From Myxococcales bacterium (GTDB lineage Bacteria > Myxococcota_A > UBA9160 > UBA4427): a DNA stretch of 64,000 bases. Shown here piece by piece: positions 59,243-64,000 of this stretch. Below the pieces are notes generated by a model, which was given only the letters and a program-made list of their open reading frames with translations, had not been told where the DNA came from and made no database searches. The position numbers and the translations under genes are program-made. Positions within the stretch are counted from its first letter, which is position 1; the number at the start of each line of letters is the position of its first letter. The DNA lies in contig JAAZXM010000002.1 of the NCBI GenBank assembly GCA_014240165.1, positions 81,851 to 145,850 on the forward strand, in the 5' to 3' direction.

Positions 59243-59710
59243 ATGAGTGAAAGTACGATCGCAGCCAATCTGCCCGAATGGATTCGGGACCACATGCGGC
59301 GTTACCTGGAAAGCGACGGAAGTGATGGCCATATGTGGGATGCCGCGTCAGCCGGCGGTTCGGGCGTCTTTCCGACCCTGCTGCTCACCACCCGAGGGCG
59401 GAGTTCGGGCGAGCCGCGGATGCTTCCCCTGATCTACGGCAAGAGCGATGCGGGGCACGTCCTTGTCGCCTCCAAGGGGGGATTCCCCTCGCACCCGCTC
59501 TGGTACCTCAACCTGGTGGCGGAACCCGAGGTGGCCGTCCAAGTGGGAGCGGAGAAATTCCGAGCTCGGGCCAGGACCGCCGAGGGAGAGGAGCGCGCAA
59601 AACTCTGGGACGCCATGGTTTCGGTCTATCCCCCCTATGCCGACTACCAGGCTCGGGCCGATCGCGAGATTCCGGTGGTGGTCCTCGAGAGCCTTGGCTC
59701 CGGCGCCTGA
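59243..59710 (+). CDS. deazaflavin(F420)-dependent nitroreductase-type oxidoreductase
   Basis: A 155-residue split beta-barrel protein of the DDN/FDOR family (PF04075). It shows the pattern LLLTTRGRSSGEPRMLPLIYG, VASKGGFPSHPLWYLNL and VQVGAEKFRARAR. In Mycobacterium, DDN uses F420H2 to reduce quinones and nitroimidazole prodrugs. ATG 59243 follows AGGAGG. A paralog starts 25 bp downstream. Confidence 0.9.
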   Translation: MSESTIAANLPEWIRDHMRRYLESDGSDGHMWDAASAGGSGVFPTLLLTTRGRSSGEPRMLPLIYGKSDAGHVLVASKGGFPSHPLWYLNLVAEPEVAVQVGAEKFRARARTAEGEERAKLWDAMVSVYPPYADYQARADREIPVVVLESLGSGA

Positions 59711-59735
59711 TCGGGCAAGCGGGTGGGCGATCGCG

Positions 59736-60203
59736 TTGGCGCTGTCGCCCGCAGGGGCGGCCATCGACCGATTCTGCGTTCGCTTTTTCGGCCACTCTCC
59801 CGTGGTATGGATCTTTACGCGATCCGAGGGCTCTGCCTATAACCGGCCCCTCCTGCTGACCACAAGGGGGCGGAAGACCGGGCGCCCGCGAACCGTGGTT
59901 CTGCCCTATTTCGAGAGCGCTGGGGGATCCATCGTGTTGGTGGGCTCCCGGGGCGGAATGCGGATCGACCCCCATTGGGCGCGAAATCTCATGGCTTGCC
60001 CCCAAGCCCGCATTCATCTGCGTCGGCGGGAGCGGGGCGCTGCGGTTCGGCTGGCCGAGGGCGACGAGCGTAGCCGTCTTTGGGAAACAATCGTCGAGCG
60101 CGCGCCCATATATGGCACCTATGCCGAGCGGGCCGCTCCCTACCGGACGATTCCGCTCTTCGTTCTGGAACCCGAAAGCAAGGGTCCCGCTTTCGCGGAT
60201 TGA
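59736..60203 (+). CDS. deazaflavin-dependent oxidoreductase, tandem paralog
   Basis: A 155-residue DDN-like paralog of the preceding gene. It has LLLTTRGRKTGRPRTVVLPYF, VGSRGGMRIDPHWARNLMA and a C-terminal LAEGDERSRLWETIVERAP. The start is uncertain: TTG 59736 is the best in-frame codon before the domain and lies 25 bp after the first paralog, so translational coupling is likely. The family lysine/arginine and glycine positions for F420 are kept. Confidence 0.8.
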   Translation: MALSPAGAAIDRFCVRFFGHSPVVWIFTRSEGSAYNRPLLLTTRGRKTGRPRTVVLPYFESAGGSIVLVGSRGGMRIDPHWARNLMACPQARIHLRRRERGAAVRLAEGDERSRLWETIVERAPIYGTYAERAAPYRTIPLFVLEPESKGPAFAD

Positions 60204-60323
60204 AGCGGGCTGCGCGGCCCGGCCGGAGTGCGGATTGGGCCCGGCCTGTGCGCCCGGAGCGGTTAGACTCGTGCTCGGCCCCGCGGCTCGTGGGGCCCAG
60301 GGTGCTGAACGGGAGGAAGCTTC

Positions 60324-61313
60324 TTGGAGTTCTATCGCACGCCGGATGCGCGTTTCGAAAACCTTCCGGACTACCCCTTCAAGCCTCATTATCGGGAGAT
60401 TCCGGCCGAGAGAGACGGCGGGGATCAAGTGCTTCGGCTCCACTACGTGGACGAGGGAAGCCCCGACGCGTCGCCTGTGTTGATGCTTCACGGCGAACCC
60501 ACATGGTCTTTTTTGTATCGGAAAATGATTCCGGTCTTCGCCGAAGCAGGTCACCGCGCTATCGCGCCCGACCACATTGGCTTCGGTCAATCCGACAAGC
60601 CCGTCGAAGGCTTTGCCTACTCGTTCGAAGCACACGTCGACTGGCTTCATGCTTTTGTTTGTGACCTCGATCTCAAAGACATCACATTGATCGGCCAGGA
60701 TTGGGGCGGTCCCATCGGCATGGCGGTGCTTGCGCGCGAGCCGCATCGCTTTGCCCGGGTCGTCGCGGCCAATACGATTCTTCACACCGCAGAACCCGAG
60801 TTGGAGGGCCGCCTGACCTGGGCGAACCATGGTGTGGGCGACGCCGATGTTCGGGTCGCCGAAGGCTTGCTCGATTGGATGACCTTCAGCCAGCGCACAC
60901 CCGATATGCAGGCAAGCGGAGCGGTTCAGGGGGCCGTGATGAAGCCGCTTTCGGCCGAGGTATTGGCCGCCTACGACGCCCCTTTCCCCGAAGAGCGGGC
61001 CAAGGCAGGTCTTCGGCAATTTCCGATCCTGATCCCCGTGACCCGGAACGACCCTGGCGCTGCCCTCAACCGCGCCACCTGGAGAAGCCTGGCTTCCTTT
61101 GATCGGCCCTTTCTGACGGTCTACGGGGACTCCGACCCGACGACAGCGGGTTGGGAGGCGATCTTCTGCGAGCGTGTCCCGGGAGCCCAGGGGCAGCCGC
61201 ATTCCCGGCTGGCGGGTGCAGGCCATTTTCTCCAGGAGGATGCGGGGGAAGAGTTGGCTCGGCGTGTTGTCGCCTGGATGGAGGCTGATGCGGGTTTGCC
61301 GGGTGAAGGATGA
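60324..61313 (+). CDS. haloalkane dehalogenase, DhlA-like subfamily
   Basis: A 329-residue alpha/beta hydrolase with TTG start after GGGAGGA. The oxyanion motif is HGEPTWS (H56-W61). The nucleophile is D126 in GQDWGGP with halide-stabilising W127. Catalytic H301 is in GAGHFLQED, and an acid is available in YGDSDP (D269/D271). These match HLD subfamily I enzymes, which cleave carbon-halogen bonds to alcohol and halide. Epoxide hydrolases share the fold but have another HGxPxxW context. Confidence 0.9.
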   Translation: MEFYRTPDARFENLPDYPFKPHYREIPAERDGGDQVLRLHYVDEGSPDASPVLMLHGEPTWSFLYRKMIPVFAEAGHRAIAPDHIGFGQSDKPVEGFAYSFEAHVDWLHAFVCDLDLKDITLIGQDWGGPIGMAVLAREPHRFARVVAANTILHTAEPELEGRLTWANHGVGDADVRVAEGLLDWMTFSQRTPDMQASGAVQGAVMKPLSAEVLAAYDAPFPEERAKAGLRQFPILIPVTRNDPGAALNRATWRSLASFDRPFLTVYGDSDPTTAGWEAIFCERVPGAQGQPHSRLAGAGHFLQEDAGEELARRVVAWMEADAGLPGEG

Positions 61314-61380
61314 GCGAATTCCCAGAGCGCGGTAGTCTGGTAAGAGTTGAAGCAGTCGGTTCTTGGCTTTTGGGGGGGAA

Positions 61381-61773
61381 ATGGAAGATCTGAAGCCTGA
61401 AGAGGTGGACGAGCTCCATGGGGAGCTCCTGGCGCTGAACGAAGAGTTGCAACTGCTCGTCGCGAGTTCCGAATCGGACAGCCGCCCGGTGGATCTTGAT
61501 CAACCCATCGGCCGACTCTCGCGAATGGATGCCATCGCACAGCAGAAGATGACCCAGGCCAATCGCCGGTCGGCCCAAATGAGGATCCAAAGGATCCAGA
61601 CGGCGCTCATCCGGATCGCCAATGGCGAATACGGAAATTGTCTGGTCTGCGGTGAATTGATCGGCTTCCGACGTCTCAAGGTGCAGCCCGAGGCCCCCTT
61701 CTGCATCGCGTGTCAGAGTCAACGGGAGGGCGGAACCTCAGCTTCGCTGTTGCGACCGTCGGGGCGAGGATGA
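61381..61773 (+). CDS. DksA/TraR-type zinc-finger protein
   Basis: A 130-residue protein. The N-terminal half is a coiled-coil hairpin (VDELHGELLALNEELQLLVAS). The C-terminal zinc finger is CLVCGELIGFRRLKVQPEAP then FCIAC, the DksA-type C4 finger. The tip lacks the DXXDXA acidic motif of canonical DksA, so it is probably a TraR/YbiI-like variant. ATG 61381 is preceded by a G-rich stretch (TTTTGGGGGGGAA). Confidence 0.85.
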   Translation: MEDLKPEEVDELHGELLALNEELQLLVASSESDSRPVDLDQPIGRLSRMDAIAQQKMTQANRRSAQMRIQRIQTALIRIANGEYGNCLVCGELIGFRRLKVQPEAPFCIACQSQREGGTSASLLRPSGRG

Positions 61774-61822
61774 GCGCGTCGTCCCTCTTTGCGCCAACGC
61801 GCTTGCCCTCGAGGGGTGCGCG

Positions 61823-62089
61823 ATGGGTCGCTTGAAGCGGGCCATTTCCATGGTGCCGGCGCTGATGGCCTTTACGTACGCGCTGGTGGTGGGTCTTGAT
61901 GCAGCCTACATAGGATTGGTGGCTGCAGGTGATGCCCTTTCCGGTCACGGATTCGGCCCCGGGAACGAGGAATGGCGCTTCAGGTCGCGCGGGCATTATT
62001 TCTGGTACGGAGCTGCAGTTTCTGCCGGGTTCACCCTGGTGGGCGTTGTGCTCAAGAGGTTGCTGGCTCCGCCAAGCGAGAGCAGTTGA
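61823..62089 (+). CDS. hypothetical two-helix membrane protein
   Basis: An 88-residue protein with two hydrophobic segments at about residues 9-35 and 62-80, separated by a short Gly/Arg-rich loop (GNEEWRFRSRGHY). No family is recognised. It follows the zinc-finger gene on the same strand and converges on a haem-binding gene. Confidence 0.5.
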   Translation: MGRLKRAISMVPALMAFTYALVVGLDAAYIGLVAAGDALSGHGFGPGNEEWRFRSRGHYFWYGAAVSAGFTLVGVVLKRLLAPPSESS

Positions 62090-62108
62090 TCTGCTTCGCT
62101 CGATCTCG

Positions 62109-62534
62109 CTAGCCCGCTTCGTCCGCCCAATCACGAAGTATGGCGCGATCGTTCTCGTTCAATCGCGCCGAGGGGTGCAGCGGGAGGTAGAAGAAGGGCG
62201 GCATTTCTTCATCGAGGACTTCCTCCCAAGCCTCTTCGATCATGTCGATTTGTTCGTCCTCGTCGTAGCTGTCCCACTCCGAGAAGTTCATGTGGTCGCG
62301 TGCTTCTTCGATATCGTATTCGACCAGCCAGGAAGCCGGAGCGATATAGCCGTACCAGGGCCAGCGGCTCTGATTCGAGTGGCAGTCGTAGCAAGCGCGC
62401 TCAAGGATTTCGCGAACTTCTTGCGGCGCGGGAATCTCGGATTCGACCGGAGGATTCTCACGATTCACAGGCACCGCTTGCATCGCGAGAAGGGCAACGC
62501 CCAAGGCGGCGAGGATTTTGCTTCGTGTATGCAC
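62109..62534 (-). CDS. haem-binding domain (CxxCH) protein, paralog
   Basis: A 141-residue protein of the PF14376 haem-binding family with signal or anchor at residues 7-23 (GTG start). The heme motif is ACYDCHSNQSRWPWYGYIAPASWLVEYDIEEAR, closely parallel to the gene at 53668-54159, and the same MPPFFYLPLHPSARL ending pattern is present. It lacks the His-rich tail of its paralog. It is probably a periplasmic electron-transfer or haem-sensing protein. Confidence 0.82.
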   Translation of the reverse strand: MHTRSKILAALGVALLAMQAVPVNRENPPVESEIPAPQEVREILERACYDCHSNQSRWPWYGYIAPASWLVEYDIEEARDHMNFSEWDSYDEDEQIDMIEEAWEEVLDEEMPPFFYLPLHPSARLNENDRAILRDWADEAG

Positions 62535-62619
62535 AACGCAAACTCTATAAGAAATCTTATGGGGTGGTGGGCCGGCGTCGAAGGCAATCTGCCGGTAACG
62601 CGAGTGCCGTGGGCTCGTC

Positions 62620-63090
62620 TCAGGTTGACGGCTTTGTTGCGAAGCGCCCTCCGGCGGCGATCCAGCGCTTCATGACCCCCCGAGCTTCTTCGGGATTGTA
62701 GAGATCCTCTTGATAGGACCAGAGCCCATCCCCCGCGTATTCGAGGATTGTGACGCACCCGAAGCGGTAGATTTCGTCGCCTCCTGCCGGGTCCGGCAGA
62801 ACCTGCCAGGGGTAGTAGACCACTCGGTTGCCGCTGATCGCGTGCCAGCCTACGGGGAATTCCATCATGGGCACTGGTGCCATGGCCTGGAGGATCGCCT
62901 CTCGGATGGCGTCCCGGCCCCGGAAGGTTCCCAGATGGTGCTCGACCCAGACGCAGTCAGGGGAGTGGAGGTCTGCCCAGGCGCGCCAGTCGCCGCTGTC
63001 TCCGACGGCGACGAAGTGTCTCCATGCTCTCTCGACTGTTTCAGTGCTGTTTTCTGACAAATCGAAGCTCCGGTTGTCGTGAAATTGCAT
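62620..63090 (-). CDS. NTF2/SnoaL-like protein
   Basis: A 156-residue protein with ATG 63090. Layout is VERAWRHFVAVGDSGDWRAWADLHSPDCVWVEHHLGTFRGRDAIREAI followed by strand-rich ISGNRVVYYPWQV; the last part carries QEDLYNPEEARGVMKRWIAAGG. This matches the SnoaL/DUF4440-like group and is similar in pattern to the protein at 50558. Role unknown. Confidence 0.78.
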   Translation of the reverse strand: MQFHDNRSFDLSENSTETVERAWRHFVAVGDSGDWRAWADLHSPDCVWVEHHLGTFRGRDAIREAILQAMAPVPMMEFPVGWHAISGNRVVYYPWQVLPDPAGGDEIYRFGCVTILEYAGDGLWSYQEDLYNPEEARGVMKRWIAAGGRFATKPST

Positions 63091-63206
63091 TTATTAGGCA
63101 GTTCGCCCGAGCGCGTCGCGGCACTCGGAGGAACTAGAATTCGAGCGGAACACGATTAATATAGTCGGCCTGTATGAAAAACTGGGGGATATGTTAGGGT
63201 TTTGCC

Positions 63207-63485
63207 ATGCCCCCCAGGCAAACCACGAACTCACTACTCGGTTCGAACTCGAATGCATCCTGCGGCAGCTTTATCTGCTCATGGTGTGGCCTGCAGATGG
63301 GGTCCAATGCTTCCGCGGGTAGCGCGTTGATCGGGTCGATCCATACACAGGCAACAATGAACTATGGAATCTGCCGAGGTTGCCTCACCCCCGCTTTGAG
63401 CCGCCTCGACAAGTCGGACACCATGACCCCGTCCACACGCCGTGTTCGTCGACCAGACGTAGTGGCGGTTGCGCCCCGTCGCTGA
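63207..63485 (+). CDS. small CSWC/CRGC zinc-ribbon-like protein
   Basis: A 92-residue protein. Cysteine pairs FICSWCGLQMG and NYGICRGCL are spaced like the C4 element often found at the junction of PAS histidine kinases. There is no recognised enzymatic domain. ATG 63207 follows a purine-rich stretch. The upstream 116 bp (63091-63206) is AT-richer and could hold the promoter. Its 3' end overlaps the DUF1499 frame by 17 bp. Confidence 0.5.
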   Translation: MPPRQTTNSLLGSNSNASCGSFICSWCGLQMGSNASAGSALIGSIHTQATMNYGICRGCLTPALSRLDKSDTMTPSTRRVRRPDVVAVAPRR

Positions 63486-63984
63486 AATCTTGCGCTGGGT
63501 CGGGGTTCGACCAGGGGCGAAGAAGCAAGCCCTTTTACGCATAGGGCTCGGGTTGATCTCTGCGTTTCTCTTTTCGTGCGCAGGTGCAGGGGCAGGCATG
63601 GAGAGCGTGAGAACCGTCGACGGGAAATTGCGTGGTTGTCCGTCGTCGCCGAATTGTGTTTGCAGCGATTCTGATGGGGCCAGTCATTCCATCGAACCGC
63701 TTCGCTTCCAGGGCGATGCGGAAGCGGCTTGGGCGGCGGCCCAGCGCGCTGTGCTCTCGATGCCGCGTACGCGAATCGTTCTGAGCGAACCCGATTATCT
63801 CCACGCGGAGTCTCGGAGCGCCCTGCTTGGATTCGTCGACGACCTCGAACTCCGCTTGGACGCTGCCGAGAGGCTGATCGCCGTTCGCTCGGCATCCCGT
63901 TTGGGCTGGTCCGATATGGGGGTCAACCGCCGACGCGTGGAGACTCTTCGAACGAAGTTGGAGGCCGATGGGTTCTCTCCTTGA
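63469..63984 (+). CDS. DUF1499 lipoprotein-like protein
   Basis: A protein of up to 171 residues. The core is DUF1499: LRGCPSSPNCVCSDSDGASHSIEPL, with the NCVCSD signature, then a strand-helix pattern ending EADGFSP. Upstream is a possible lipoprotein leader ending FLFSCAG. The start is uncertain; TTG 63469 and other in-frame codons downstream are possible because no strong ribosome site is visible. Function is unknown in the family. Confidence 0.75.
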   Translation: MRPVAEILRWVGVRPGAKKQALLRIGLGLISAFLFSCAGAGAGMESVRTVDGKLRGCPSSPNCVCSDSDGASHSIEPLRFQGDAEAAWAAAQRAVLSMPRTRIVLSEPDYLHAESRSALLGFVDDLELRLDAAERLIAVRSASRLGWSDMGVNRRRVETLRTKLEADGFSP

Positions 63985-64000
63985 AGCCATTGGGGGCCCC

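Noticed and set aside
1-64000. CRISPR arrays, tRNA or rRNA genes, insertion sequences, phage genes
   Set aside because: I saw no direct-repeat/spacer pattern, no tRNA-like clover leaf, no 16S/23S signatures and no transposase or integrase frames. The two short tandem repeats have no spacers.

Overview
This is a 64 kb, very GC-rich bacterial chromosomal window with about 67 protein-coding genes on both strands, tight intergenic spaces, many GTG/TTG starts and frequent 1-4 bp stop/start overlaps. I saw no rRNA, tRNA, CRISPR array, insertion sequence or phage gene. The gene mix includes F420/deazaflavin-type oxidoreductases, cytochromes P450, a CYP51-ferredoxin fusion, many VOC and NTF2-like proteins, amidohydrolase, phytanoyl-CoA dioxygenase, haloalkane dehalogenase, DUF3604 proteins and a selenocysteine glutathione peroxidase. 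It suggests an uncultured, aerobic, metabolically versatile soil or water bacterium of the old Deltaproteobacteria (Myxococcota/Binatota-like). That placement is an inference from gene content only.

Layout. 0-6.3 kb: an amidohydrolase cut by the left edge, a minus-strand set (zinc ribbon, aldehyde dehydrogenase, DUF3604), then a methyltransferase and a VOC protein. 6.3-12 kb: a minus-strand block with a 1042-residue winged-helix/AAA/TPR regulator, a Coq4-like protein and an MFS sugar-type symporter. 12-24 kb: a PabC-like lyase, a methyltransferase, a second DUF3604 protein, an acetoacetate-decarboxylase-like protein, an aldehyde dehydrogenase followed by a P450, and two paralogous kinases facing each other. 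23.7-28.7 kb: an overlapping trio of GFA protein, 1306-residue exported GH20-like protein and hemolysin III. 28.8-37.8 kb: MarC, VOC, PhyH, enoyl-CoA hydratase, copper amine oxidase, a DUF4212/sodium:solute symporter pair, a second Coq4 protein and a GNAT.

37.8-42.4 kb: an extradiol-type VOC protein and a TetR regulator diverge from a heme oxygenase / DUF1838-like-NTF2 / hemerythrin cluster. 42.4-44.0 kb: an orphan methylamine-dehydrogenase light chain (MauA-like) is coupled to a small cytochrome whose heme motif is CSAWH rather than CxxCH. Next to it is a glutathione peroxidase whose in-frame TGA is followed by a hairpin carrying the same GCAGGUCUGC core as E. coli fdhF SECIS. 44-48.5 kb: lipoprotein, PDZ remnant, MgtC, LLM oxidoreductase, TetR and a 3-hydroxyisobutyrate-dehydrogenase-like protein. 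48.9-53.5 kb: CYP51-ferredoxin, an NTF2-like protein, an internally duplicated unknown protein and an SDR, probably one transcription unit. 53.5-64 kb: two haem-binding paralogs, a flippase-like protein, an Lrp/alanine dehydrogenase pair, a small ORF with a 13-bp tandem repeat, GNAT/ABM, two deazaflavin-dependent reductases, haloalkane dehalogenase, DksA-type zinc finger, NTF2-like protein and DUF1499 protein.

Three themes run through the window. The first is oxidation of amines, aldehydes and lipids or sterols (copper amine oxidase, MauA, two ALDHs, two P450s, PhyH). The second is heme and oxygen chemistry (heme oxygenase, hemerythrin, small cytochromes, Sec-GPX). The third is local TetR/Lrp regulation of divergent units. 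The best candidates for something new are the heme oxygenase-hemerythrin cluster, the orphan MauA with its damaged cytochrome, and the CYP51-ferredoxin unit with its unrecognised neighbours.
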